19,195 nucleotides of DNA from Xanthomonas cassavae CFBP 4642 (GTDB taxonomy: Bacteria; Pseudomonadota; Gammaproteobacteria; Xanthomonadales; Xanthomonadaceae), in contig NZ_CM002140.1 of NCBI RefSeq assembly GCF_000454545.1, forward strand, positions 16,345-35,539, written 5' to 3'. Numbering within the stretch: the stretch's first letter is position 1; every line of letters begins with the position of its first letter. The notes beneath the pieces were generated by a model that worked only from the letters and a program-made list of their open reading frames with translations, did not search any database and was not told where the DNA came from. The translations under genes and the position numbers were made by a program. Of the stretch, positions 12,733 to 19,195 are shown piece after piece.

Positions 12733-13128
12733 TCACAAAAGATGCGCTGATTGCCCTTGGGCAGAGAGAAGTGTCACTGCCTTCTTATCGAAGGAAACGA
12801 AGGTTTCCCCACCAAGCCAATTACCTTCGTAGGCAATGACGCCATCGGCAAAGTCACCGCCTGCGTCGAGCACCAGCAAACCGGCCTCCACGGCGGGCCG
12901 GTTCACTTCCACGTTGGCGGCGGCCAGTAGCGCCCGGATCGCGTCGGCCGCGTCAGATTGCTGGAAGCCATAGACGCGCATCAGCACCCAGACAAATTCG
13001 CATAGGCACGGCAGCGCGACCGCGATCAACTCGGCATCGGTCAAGACTGCGGCGGCAACGTCCGCTTGTGCGGGATCGTCACGCACAACAGCACGCACAA
13101 GGACGTTGGTATCGACTGCGACCTTCAT
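12733..13128 (-). CDS. vapC: VapC-like PIN-domain ribonuclease toxin
   Basis: A 131-aa protein starting MKVAVDTNVLVRAVVRDDPAQ, the PIN-domain opening with the first catalytic Asp (D6 in VDTN). Other acidic residues fit the active site: E in LCEFVWVL (about 44), DFADGVIAY (about 94-102) and FVSFDKKA (about 113-120). VapC toxins cut tRNA or rRNA. The start at 13126-13128 overlaps the antitoxin stop (ATGA); an earlier in-frame ATG at 13143 lies inside the antitoxin and gives a less family-like N-terminus. Confidence 0.93.
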   Translation of the reverse strand: MKVAVDTNVLVRAVVRDDPAQADVAAAVLTDAELIAVALPCLCEFVWVLMRVYGFQQSDAADAIRALLAAANVEVNRPAVEAGLLVLDAGGDFADGVIAYEGNWLGGETFVSFDKKAVTLLSAQGQSAHLL

Positions 13129-13376
13129 TGCTTGCCTGCCCATCCTTGTGCAGCCGCCTCGTTGATTTCTTCGATGGTGGCAACTTTCTGCGTCTTACCC
13201 GCGAGCAGGCCGACAAAGCTGGCTATCGTCCCTGCGGGCCGTGCCGCCTTGAGTACTCCCCGACCATCTGGCAGCAAGTCAAGCTCGATCTTGTCGCCTG
13301 GCCTAATGCCGAGGTGTTGCAGTACGTCCTTCCGAAACGTCACTTGTCCACGTGCGGTAACGGTCAATGTGGTCAT
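13125..13376 (-). CDS. vapB: VapB-like AbrB/SpoVT-fold antitoxin
   Basis: An 83-aa protein starting MTTLTVTARGQVTFRKDVLQHLGIRPGDKIEL, a swapped-hairpin AbrB-type DNA-binding domain (residues 1-45), followed by a toxin-binding tail (ATIEEINEAAAQGWAG). The frame is open to 13517 but the ATG at 13374-13376 gives the family start and has GAGG nine bases upstream. It would repress its operon via the palindrome at 13412-13433. It overlaps vapC by four bases. Confidence 0.92.
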   Translation of the reverse strand: MTTLTVTARGQVTFRKDVLQHLGIRPGDKIELDLLPDGRGVLKAARPAGTIASFVGLLAGKTQKVATIEEINEAAAQGWAGKQ

Positions 13377-13411
13377 GGTGATGTGCCTCGCAATCTCATG
13401 GATCGACGTAT

Positions 13412-13433
13412 AGTAATGCAAAAAAGCATTACT
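13412..13433. promoter_or_regulatory. vapBC operator palindrome
   Basis: AGTAATGC and GCATTACT are exact inverted 8-bp arms around AAAAAA, 36 bp upstream of the vapB ATG. TATACG on the minus strand next to it may be the -10 box. Confidence 0.6.
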
Positions 13434-13437
13434 TGCA

Positions 13438-13554
13438 CTGTCCGTCAAACGATCGTTTGTCGGTCGTGCCGGACGCTGTCCTGAAAACTGCTTGTGCAAC
13501 GGGTTGTCGGACACCAAGATAGACGGACGGAATGGCGGACAAGATGGATGGCAA
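13438..13554. other. candidate resolvase recombination site (res)
   Basis: The 14-bp palindrome CAAACGATCGTTTG (13446-13459) is flanked by CCGT and TCGG, giving a 22-bp near-perfect dyad with AT at its centre, as expected for a crossover site. TGTCGGACA and GCGGACA-like half-sites follow up to the resolvase ATG and could be accessory sites. The position beside the resolvase gene is typical. Confidence 0.45.
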
Positions 13555-14127
13555 ATGGCACTGATCGGCTATGCGCGGGTATCAACGGCGGAACAGGACA
13601 CCGCTTTGCAGACGGATGCGCTGCGCAAAGCAGGCTGCGAGCGCGTTTTCGAGGACACGGCTTCCGGGGCCAAGGCTGACCGCCCCGGTTTGGCTGATGC
13701 GCTGGCCTACCTGCGCAACGGCGACGTGCTGGCCGTCTGGCGGCTGGACCGGCTTGGGCGCTCCATGCCGCACCTGATCGAAACGATAGGCGCGCTGGAA
13801 GCGCGAGGCGTCGGCTTTCGTTCGCTGACGGAAGCCATCGACACCACCACGCCGGGCGGGCGGCTCATCTTCCACGTGTTCGGCGCGCTGGGCCAGTTCG
13901 AGCGCGACCTGATTCGCGAGCGCACCAAGGCCGGGTTGAGTGCCGCCGCCGCTCGCGGGCGCAAGGGCGGACGCAAACCAGTCATCACCGCCGACAAGTT
14001 GCAGCAGGCACGTAAACACATCGCCAACGGGCTAAATGTCCGGGAGGCCGCTACACGGCTCAAGGTGAGTAAAACAGCCTTGTATGCAGCTCTGCAATCC
14101 ACCAGTGCAGGAGATCTCCAAAAATGA
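13555..14127 (+). CDS. Tn3-type serine resolvase
   Basis: A 190-aa protein starting MALIGYARVSTAEQDTALQ, with the nucleophilic Ser in ARVST (residue 10), the DRLGRS block (about 64-69), the LIFHVFGALGQFERDLIRERT helix (about 101-121), and a C-terminal helix-turn-helix (NVREAATRLKVSKTALYAAL). Enzymes of this family resolve cointegrates or plasmid multimers at a res site. The frame continues upstream, but the ATG at 13555 gives the canonical N-terminus. No Tn3 transposase is in the window, so it could serve as a stand-alone plasmid multimer resolver or be a Tn remnant. It reads away from vapBC. Confidence 0.93.
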   Translation: MALIGYARVSTAEQDTALQTDALRKAGCERVFEDTASGAKADRPGLADALAYLRNGDVLAVWRLDRLGRSMPHLIETIGALEARGVGFRSLTEAIDTTTPGGRLIFHVFGALGQFERDLIRERTKAGLSAAAARGRKGGRKPVITADKLQQARKHIANGLNVREAATRLKVSKTALYAALQSTSAGDLQK

Positions 14128-14182
14128 CAACCGCCTCACGGGCATTACACCTTCCAGAGCGACGCCAAGATGCTCGACCTAG

Positions 14183-15481
14183 CAGGCTGCTGAAATATCT
14201 CTAGCCAGCATAGACTGTTCTCGTTCCACCAACGGTAGATCATCGATGCGCGGCGTAGACGTCTTCAGCGAGCAGTTGTTCACGGTGAAGCGGCTGGATG
14301 ACTTCATCCCGGGCACGCATCCGTTGCGCCCCGTGCGCGAGATGGTCAACGCGACGCTGAGGCGCCTGGATGGCTTGTTCGAACCCATGTACGCGCCGAG
14401 CTACAAGGGAGGCCGCCCGAGCATTGCGCCAGAGAAGCTGGTGCGGGCCATGTTGCTGCAGGTGTTCTACAGCATCCGTTCCGAGCGTCAGTTGATGGAG
14501 CAGGTGCAGTACAACCTGCTGTTCCGCTGGTTCATCGGACTGTCGATGGATGACGCGGTCTGGGTGCCAACGGTGTTCACCAAGAACCGCGAGCGACTGA
14601 TCGAGCATGACGTGGTGGTGGCGCTCTTCAACGATGTCGTGGCGATGGCTGACGCCGAAGGTTGGTTGTCGGGCGAACACTTCAGCGTGGACGGTACGCT
14701 GATCCAGGCCTGGGCCGGGCACAAGAGCTTTGTGCGCAAGGATGGGGCTGACGATGGAGATGGCGCCGACTTCCGTGGCACGTCGCGTAGCAACGATACG
14801 CATGCATCGACCACCGATCCGGACGCACGCCTGTACCGGAAGGGTAAGACAGCCAGCGAACTTCGCTACATGGGCCACACCCTTACGGACAACCGTCATG
14901 GCTTGATTGCCAATGCGCGGGTGACTCATGCCGATGGCTACGCCGAACGTGAAGCGGCCAAGGCCATGATCGGCGATGCATGCCAGGCCAACCCGGAAGG
15001 CGCACTGACGCTGGGTGCGGACAAGGGCTATGACGCGGCCGAGTTCGTCAAGGCCGTGCAGGAGATGAAGGTTGTCCCGCACATCGCGCAGAACACCAGC
15101 AACCGGCGCTCAGCGGTCCCGAACGCCATTGCCGCAAGCGATGGTTATGCGATCTCGCAGAAAAAACGCAAACTGATTGAACAGGGCTTCGGCTGGGCCA
15201 AACTGATTGGACGCATCCGGCAGGTCATGGTGCGCGGCTTGGACAAGGTGGATCAGATCTTCGTGTTGAACATGACCGCCTACAACCTGGTGCGCATGCG
15301 CACCTTGGGGCAGTTGCGCCTGCAGAGCGAAAAACCAGCATGAAAGGCAGCAAAATTGCACTGAATTGGGCTATCGAGACCCCGAAACGGCTCAGCGACG
15401 GTCAAGCTTTCACCAACGCATCCAGATCGACTTTCCTGGACGATCATCGTCGTTGATCTTCAGTCGTATTTCCGCAGCCTG
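14183..15481 (+). mobile_element. IS5-family insertion sequence
   Basis: The left end CAGGCTGCTGAAATAT (from 14183) and the inverted right end, CAGGCTGCGGAAATAC read from 15481 leftwards, match at 14 of 16 bases. They bound one transposase gene. The flanking tetranucleotides, CTAG on the left and TTAA on the right, each fit the YTAR target of IS5 elements but differ, so no target duplication remains. The 138 bases after the transposase hold no gene. Confidence 0.7.
14246..15343 (+). CDS. IS5-family DDE transposase
   Basis: A 365-aa protein. The N-terminal part (KRLDDFIPGTHPLRPVREMV, then PSIAPEKLVRAMLLQVFYSIRSERQLMEQ) is the IS5-type DNA-binding region; DDE residues are visible in FSVDGTLIQAW (first Asp, about 149), LGADKGYDAAEF (second Asp, about 253) and LIEQGFGWAK (Glu, about 312). 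An insertion with HASTTDPDARLYRKG between the first two acidic residues is typical of one IS5 subgroup. Full length and apparently intact. Confidence 0.95.
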   Translation: MRGVDVFSEQLFTVKRLDDFIPGTHPLRPVREMVNATLRRLDGLFEPMYAPSYKGGRPSIAPEKLVRAMLLQVFYSIRSERQLMEQVQYNLLFRWFIGLSMDDAVWVPTVFTKNRERLIEHDVVVALFNDVVAMADAEGWLSGEHFSVDGTLIQAWAGHKSFVRKDGADDGDGADFRGTSRSNDTHASTTDPDARLYRKGKTASELRYMGHTLTDNRHGLIANARVTHADGYAEREAAKAMIGDACQANPEGALTLGADKGYDAAEFVKAVQEMKVVPHIAQNTSNRRSAVPNAIAASDGYAISQKKRKLIEQGFGWAKLIGRIRQVMVRGLDKVDQIFVLNMTAYNLVRMRTLGQLRLQSEKPA

Positions 15482-15918
15482 TTAATGGCCGCCACGGGCG
15501 CACGGGTACGCTATGGGAAGGTCGGTACAAAGCATGTCTTGTGGACAGTGCGGACTACGTCCTTCGCTGCTATCGCTACATTGAGCTCAATCCGGTGCGT
15601 GCTCGCCTGACCGATAACCCGGCAGCGTATCGTTGGTCCAGCTGCCCAGCCAATCTAGGCAAGCGCAAGCACTCCGCACTGACGCCACATCCCTGTTGGC
15701 TTACGCTTGGCAGCGACCCGATCCAGCGATCCAACGCGTACCGTGCTCTGCTCAATGAAGCCCTCTCCGACGAACTGCTCGCCAACATTCGTCTTCATCT
15801 ACAGCAGCAGCGAGCCCTGGGCCACGACACCTTCCGCGCAATGGTCGAAGTCAAGACCCACCGCTTTGCTGGCGTCAGGCCCGCTCATCGGCCACGCAAA
15901 CCGAACACCGACGACTGA
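15481..15918 (+). pseudogene. REP-associated tyrosine transposase (RAYT), C-terminal part
   Basis: The frame is open from the IS5 border and reads VNGRHGRTGTLWEGRYKACLVDSADYVLRCYRYIELNPVRA, which is the C-terminal half of Y1/RAYT transposases. The N-terminal half with the HUH metal-binding motif is missing, cut off at the IS end, so it cannot be active. The stop is at 15916-15918, followed by AAGTTAACCTGACCCC. RAYTs are usually chromosomal single-copy genes mobilising REP elements; here it is probably a transferred remnant. A GTG at 15541 might still start translation, without a clear site. Confidence 0.85.
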
Positions 15919-16072
15919 AAAGTTAACCTGACCCCGCTTTACCGCGTCCCCTCTTTCTTCTGTCAAGTGTGACCGAGCTCCACATTCGGAAATTACGACT
16001 AAATTTAGGTTTGACGATAGGAGGTGACGGGGTGAACCTGCCATGGCAGGGGATCGAAAAGGAGTTTTTTTA

Positions 16073-16954
16073 ATGATTAAGACGGTTGTGATGCTTAGCA
16101 GCCTGCTAGTGCTCGCAGGATTTGTTGGACAAGCTACTGCGAATGACATCCACTTCTGTGATGCCTGCACACAGGCGCAACGAGGAGCTCTTGCAAATCA
16201 GCTGACTTCTGGTCTCGGTCAAACCTACATCGGTGACCGTTCGACCGGCGTTCCATACCTCTACACGGTCAATACTGTAAACGGTCCCGTCTCTGTGGCG
16301 CCACCGGGGATTCAAGAGCGAGCTGTGGCACAGGCAGATGTCGACCAGTTTGCCATTTACTCGTCCGTATATCGGAGTTACGGAAATATCGGCACGCTCA
16401 ACGTGAAGATTGACTTAGCTAATGGAACTGTCACACCCAGCTCAGTCAAGAAGATGGCCGCGCCTGCAGCAGACCAATCAGCAGCATTCGCTAGTGCATT
16501 TGACGTGCGTCGGGAAGGGGCAACGCGTCAACAGGTCATACAGTGGCTTGAAGCAAATGACTGGCAAGTGCCCAACACCGGCGAAAATTTCATCTTCTTC
16601 ATCCAACAAGTTCTGTCTAATGCCTACAAGTGGAGGAGCTCGGAGGATTACAGCATCCGCATTGACACAACGTTCAATGATAAAAGCAGGGCGATTTTCG
16701 CTTACGATTCCGCCAAGCGAGCCATCGTTTATGTTGAGGCCTACGATTCAGCAGGCAACCTCATTGGGACTTCTAGCAACGAGCCTATCAAGGTCGATTA
16801 CAGTTCTTACGAGAGCCCGGACGCGGCATCTCGACCTGATTACCAGCGTGGGATAGACTGGCTCACGTCAAGTGGCGCAGCGACCATTTCTGGAGGCACA
16901 GTGACTGTAGGCAGCGGAACCGTCCTTGTCGGCGATGTAGTCCAAGTCAAGTAA
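16073..16954 (+). CDS. exported protein with N-terminal CxxC, unknown function
   Basis: A 293-aa protein starting MIKTVVMLSSLLVLAGFVGQATA, a Sec signal peptide cut near residue 23. The mature N-terminus carries the only two cysteines as FCDAC. The rest is Ser/Thr/Gly-rich with strand-like segments and ends in a repetitive tail (GGTVTVGSGTVLVGDVVQVK). The start at 16073 follows GGAG by nine bases; a longer frame to 16043 would spoil the signal peptide. Its stop overlaps the start of the next gene (TAATG). AT content is visibly higher than in the tra region, suggesting separate origin. I do not recognise the family. Confidence 0.75.
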   Translation: MIKTVVMLSSLLVLAGFVGQATANDIHFCDACTQAQRGALANQLTSGLGQTYIGDRSTGVPYLYTVNTVNGPVSVAPPGIQERAVAQADVDQFAIYSSVYRSYGNIGTLNVKIDLANGTVTPSSVKKMAAPAADQSAAFASAFDVRREGATRQQVIQWLEANDWQVPNTGENFIFFIQQVLSNAYKWRSSEDYSIRIDTTFNDKSRAIFAYDSAKRAIVYVEAYDSAGNLIGTSSNEPIKVDYSSYESPDAASRPDYQRGIDWLTSSGAATISGGTVTVGSGTVLVGDVVQVK

Positions 16955-17550
16955 TGAACACAGTCCGTATCAGGGAGCGCAGGATTAGCCTGCGCTCCCG
17001 TGAAGCAGCTCTTCTCCTTGGGACTTTGGCTTGCTCGGCCCTCTTTCTGGTGACTCAAAACCAAGTTGGGCTGCTTGGCTACGCAATAGCGCCATTTCTG
17101 TTGTTAGCATTCTTCGTGCTGCAAGCAGATTTGGTGTGGCGTGGACACAAAACACCAGGGTCAGCCTTCGCTATCTCCGGCGCGGCTTGGCTGGCGTTCT
17201 CAGCCCTAGCCGCCTACGTTTTCACTGGTCCCGGACGAACACAGGTTTTCTTGGACACCTGGCTAAAGGCGCTTGCGGGAGCAGGCTTCCTTGCTGCCCT
17301 TTTCTTTTTGTCGGTGCTGACCGCTAGAAAGCGATCAGTGAACCTGTATTGGTATCTGGCCGCAAGCTTAGCGATAGCAACTGCAGCCGCAGCAGTTCAC
17401 CCTGGTAAATCTGGGAAAATAGAAATCCAATGCGAGCGAGGCACCTGTGCTGCGGGCATTATTGCCTTTTGGCCTGGCGCATTTCAGGCCTCAAATGGCA
17501 AAAGATCGATTTCCGTTGTCCTTCCTCAATCCAATGGCAAGGCGCAATAA
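16954..17550 (+). CDS. multi-pass inner-membrane protein, unknown function
   Basis: A 198-aa protein with about five hydrophobic segments: AALLLGTLACSALFLV, GLLGYAIAPFLLLAFFVL, AFAISGAAWLAFSALAAYVF, ALAGAGFLAALFFLSVL and YWYLAASLAIATAAAA. A hydrophilic tail (about 150-198) contains two cysteines (QCERGTCAAG) and would lie in the periplasm if the N-terminus is cytosolic, where it could meet the exported CxxC protein encoded just upstream. The ATG overlaps the upstream stop, so translation is coupled. No family recognised; a two-gene exported/membrane pair of this kind could act in surface exclusion, immunity or protein maturation, all unproven. Confidence 0.7.
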   Translation: MNTVRIRERRISLRSREAALLLGTLACSALFLVTQNQVGLLGYAIAPFLLLAFFVLQADLVWRGHKTPGSAFAISGAAWLAFSALAAYVFTGPGRTQVFLDTWLKALAGAGFLAALFFLSVLTARKRSVNLYWYLAASLAIATAAAAVHPGKSGKIEIQCERGTCAAGIIAFWPGAFQASNGKRSISVVLPQSNGKAQ

Positions 17551-17610
17551 GCACTTGTCAGGTCGGCCAACGTCTTGCCCTGCTTAACGCTTTAATTATC
17601 TCCATTCCCT

Positions 17611-18686
17611 TTCCTGATTAGCCCCATCGCTCAGCCGGCAGTTGCAGGATTTGCGACGAGTCGGTTGGACAATGGTCCCACGTGAATACAACGCAGGTGG
17701 GAGATGGGCATCAACATCGTGCAGTTTCAGCCAGGCTTGTCGCTGAGCGAGTTCATGGATCGCTACGGAACCGAAGCCAAGTGCTACCGGGCGTTGTATC
17801 GGTGGCGCTGGCCGAAGGGATTTCGCTGCCCGCAGTGCGACGGCCGCGCGCGCTCGCGCTTTCGACGCGATGATCAGGTGTACTACCAGTGCCGGGCGTG
17901 CCGGCATCAAACCACCTTGCGTGCCGGCACGCTGTTGCAATCCAGCAAGCTGTCTTTGCGCCTGTGGATGCAGGCGATGTACCTGCTGACATCCAGCAAG
18001 ACCAACCTGGCAGCCCTGGAGTTGAAGCGGCATCTTGGAGTGACCTACAAGGCGGCCTGGCGCATGAAGCACAAGATCATGCAGGCGATGACCGAGCGCG
18101 AAGAGCCACGAAAACTCAAGGGGTTTGTGCAGATCGACGACGCCTACCTTGGCGGCGAACGCAGCGGAGGCAAGCGCGGACGAGGCTCGGAGAACAAACA
18201 GCCGTTCGTGATCGCGGTGCAAGTGGACCAGAACAATGAACATCCTAGCTTTGCGGTGATCGAGCCGGTGAAGGCCTTCGACAACGCCTCGCTGAAGGAC
18301 TGGATCGCGCGCCGTCTGGAACCGGAGTGTGAAGTCTATAGCGACGGCCTGGCGTGCTTTCGCCGTCTGGAGGAGGCCGGGCATGCCCACACCACCCTCG
18401 ATACCGGCGGCGGTCGTGCTGCAACCGACGTCCAGGGAGCGCGTTGGTTGAATGTGGTGCTGGGCAATATCAAACGCGCCATCAGCGGGACCTACCATGC
18501 GGTGGGCCAGGCCAAGTATGCAAGGCGCTACCTGGCCGAGGCGGCCTATCGCTTCAACCGCCGATTCGATCTGAAACAGATGCTGCCGCGGCTGGCGACG
18601 GCGCTGCTGCGCTGCACACCTTGCCCAGAACGCGTTTTGCGTATGGCAAGCAACTTCCATGGCTGAGGGATGGGGCTAATCAGGAA
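17611..18686 (+). mobile_element. IS1595-family insertion sequence (ISXo type)
   Basis: The terminal inverted repeats at 17611-17636 and 18661-18686 match at 25 of 26 bases; the shared outer part is TTCCTGATTAGCCCCATC. One transposase gene fills the 1.08-kb element. The expected 8-bp target duplication is not visible: CATTCCCT precedes the left end and TGATTAAG follows the right end. Confidence 0.85.
17704..18666 (+). CDS. IS1595-family transposase (ISXO2-like DDE)
   Basis: A 320-aa protein. Residues about 40-75 form a zinc ribbon (CPQCDGRAR ... YYQCRACRHQT). The catalytic domain shows FVQIDDAYLGG (first Asp), VYSDGLACF (second Asp) and the YLAEAAYRFNRRFD block with the Glu. The Gly/Arg-rich loop SGGKRGRGSENKQ after the first Asp is typical of the ISXO2 group. 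The start at 17704 has GGTGGGAG just upstream. Full length and apparently functional. Confidence 0.95.
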   Translation: MGINIVQFQPGLSLSEFMDRYGTEAKCYRALYRWRWPKGFRCPQCDGRARSRFRRDDQVYYQCRACRHQTTLRAGTLLQSSKLSLRLWMQAMYLLTSSKTNLAALELKRHLGVTYKAAWRMKHKIMQAMTEREEPRKLKGFVQIDDAYLGGERSGGKRGRGSENKQPFVIAVQVDQNNEHPSFAVIEPVKAFDNASLKDWIARRLEPECEVYSDGLACFRRLEEAGHAHTTLDTGGGRAATDVQGARWLNVVLGNIKRAISGTYHAVGQAKYARRYLAEAAYRFNRRFDLKQMLPRLATALLRCTPCPERVLRMASNFHG

Positions 18687-18883
18687 TGATTAAGGCTCTG
18701 CTCGTGGTGCTCGGTGCATTCGGCGGCCTGGCCCTATCGATGATCTATCTCGGTATGGTGGGCGCTCCGCCGAGCGCGCGATGGTTCTTCCCCATCTTCG
18801 CAGGCTTGCTGTGCGGAACAGTCTTCGGGCTGCAGTTCGGCGCTTGGGCGGTCAAGAAGACCGGGAAGGCGCCGGCCAAGTAG
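18686..18883 (+). CDS. small two-span membrane protein, possibly 5'-truncated
   Basis: A 65-aa protein with two hydrophobic segments (ALLVVLGAFGGLALSMIYLGMV and FFPIFAGLLCGTVFGLQFGAW) and a basic tail (KKTGKAPAK). Its ATG at 18686-18688 shares its first base with the last base of the IS1595 repeat, and the ribosome-binding sequence (AGGA) is in the IS end. Either the IS landed immediately before the gene or it removed the 5' part. A strong terminator follows. Family unknown. Confidence 0.55.
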   Translation: MIKALLVVLGAFGGLALSMIYLGMVGAPPSARWFFPIFAGLLCGTVFGLQFGAWAVKKTGKAPAK

Positions 18884-18908
18884 CGCCCGCCCCTGCGCCA
18901 ATCAACCG

Positions 18909-18932
18909 AGGCCGCCATACGCGGCCTTTTTT
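18909..18932 (+). terminator. intrinsic terminator
   Basis: AGGCCGC and GCGGCCT form a 7-bp stem with loop CATAC, followed by TTTTTT. It lies 25 bases after the small membrane protein gene. Confidence 0.9.
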
Positions 18933-18977
18933 GTGCCGCCGCGCGGCGCGGGCCGCCGTTGCGGCTCCTACGGCGGT

Positions 18978-19195
18978 GCCGATCGCGTAGCTAGCTGGCC
19001 ACCTGCAGCTGCAGGGCGGCGTCTGTGCGCGCCTGCACCCCGCCGTCGGCGGCGCCGGCGCAGCAGATCCACGACCAGGGCGCCAGGCCGCGCGATCGCG
19101 GCGCTGGCCACCAGCAGCTGCAGGGCCGCGCCTGAGCGCGTCTGCAGCTCGTCGCCGGCGGCGCCGGCGCAGCAGATCCATGACCAGGGCGCCAG
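18978..19195. repeat. two tandem copies of a 109-bp GC-rich repeat
   Basis: CTGGCCACC starts at 18995 and 19104, and CCAGGGCGCCAG ends at 19086 and 19195, so the period is 109 bp. Shared parts include GCAGCTGCAGGG and GCGGCGCCGGCGCAGCAGAT. The array reaches the window edge, so more copies may follow. The period is not a multiple of three and no frame stays credible through both copies, which argues against coding repeats. Confidence 0.75.

Noticed and set aside
12542..12832. Plus-strand frame between mazE and vapC
   Set aside because: It overlaps the mazEF operators and the vapC 3' end and shows no domain.
18852..19181. Minus-strand 109-codon frame at the right edge
   Set aside because: It crosses a terminator and two non-codon-period repeats and is Arg/Ala/Pro-rich noise.
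1..19195. tRNA or rRNA genes
   Set aside because: No cloverleaf with T-loop GGTTCGAATCC-like sequence or rRNA-like stretch was noticed on either strand by eye.

Overview
The window looks like part of a conjugative or mobilizable plasmid of a gamma/beta-proteobacterium, most likely a Xanthomonadaceae host (Xanthomonas, Stenotrophomonas or Xylella). This rests on high GC, an IncW/R388-like stb-oriT-trw backbone, an IS1595-family element of the ISXo type, a RAYT remnant, and small exported proteins of unknown family. The host assignment is inference from recalled family resemblance; no search was run.

Left end (1-2172): a replication and partition block, read leftwards. A rep gene runs off the left edge. 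Its leader carries a probable antisense (counter-transcribed) RNA whose two stem-loops have CGCCAA loops, facing UUGGCG loops in the rep mRNA, and a possible 51-aa leader peptide. Upstream lie a small ParC-like gene and a type Ib partition pair, parA plus a ribbon-helix-helix ParB analogue, bracketed by AT-rich repeats that are probably parS/operator sites.

Debris zone (about 1950-2925): an orphan C-terminal ORF, then fragments of a HAD hydrolase, an abortive-infection C-terminal domain and an IS3 OrfB. A GC-rich stretch follows with three copies of an 18-bp repeat and several strong hairpins.

Transfer core (2926-11961): stbC-stbB-stbA read leftwards. Across a 350-bp intergenic region, trwA, trwB and trwC homologues read rightwards. 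The intergenic region holds a ten-unit, 11-bp-period array matching the StbA-binding repeats of R388 in layout, a hairpin plus nic-like site closely resembling the R388 oriT, and four CTATAG boxes next to trwA. A 2-kb insertion separates trwA from trwB. It contains a ParD/ParE-like toxin-antitoxin pair and two genes for exported proteins, the first an HExGH protein broken by a one-base frameshift.

Cargo (11962-19195): MazEF-like and VapBC-like modules read leftwards, then a serine resolvase with a candidate res site. An IS5-family element follows, abutting a 5'-truncated RAYT gene. Next is a two-gene operon of lower apparent GC: an exported CxxC protein and a multi-pass membrane protein, both unrecognised. 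The window ends with an IS1595-family element, a tiny membrane protein, a strong terminator, and two tandem copies of a 109-bp GC-rich repeat that reach the right edge.

Together the genes cover copy control, two segregation systems (parAB and stb), DNA processing for conjugation, and three addiction modules, with insertion-sequence scars at the module borders.
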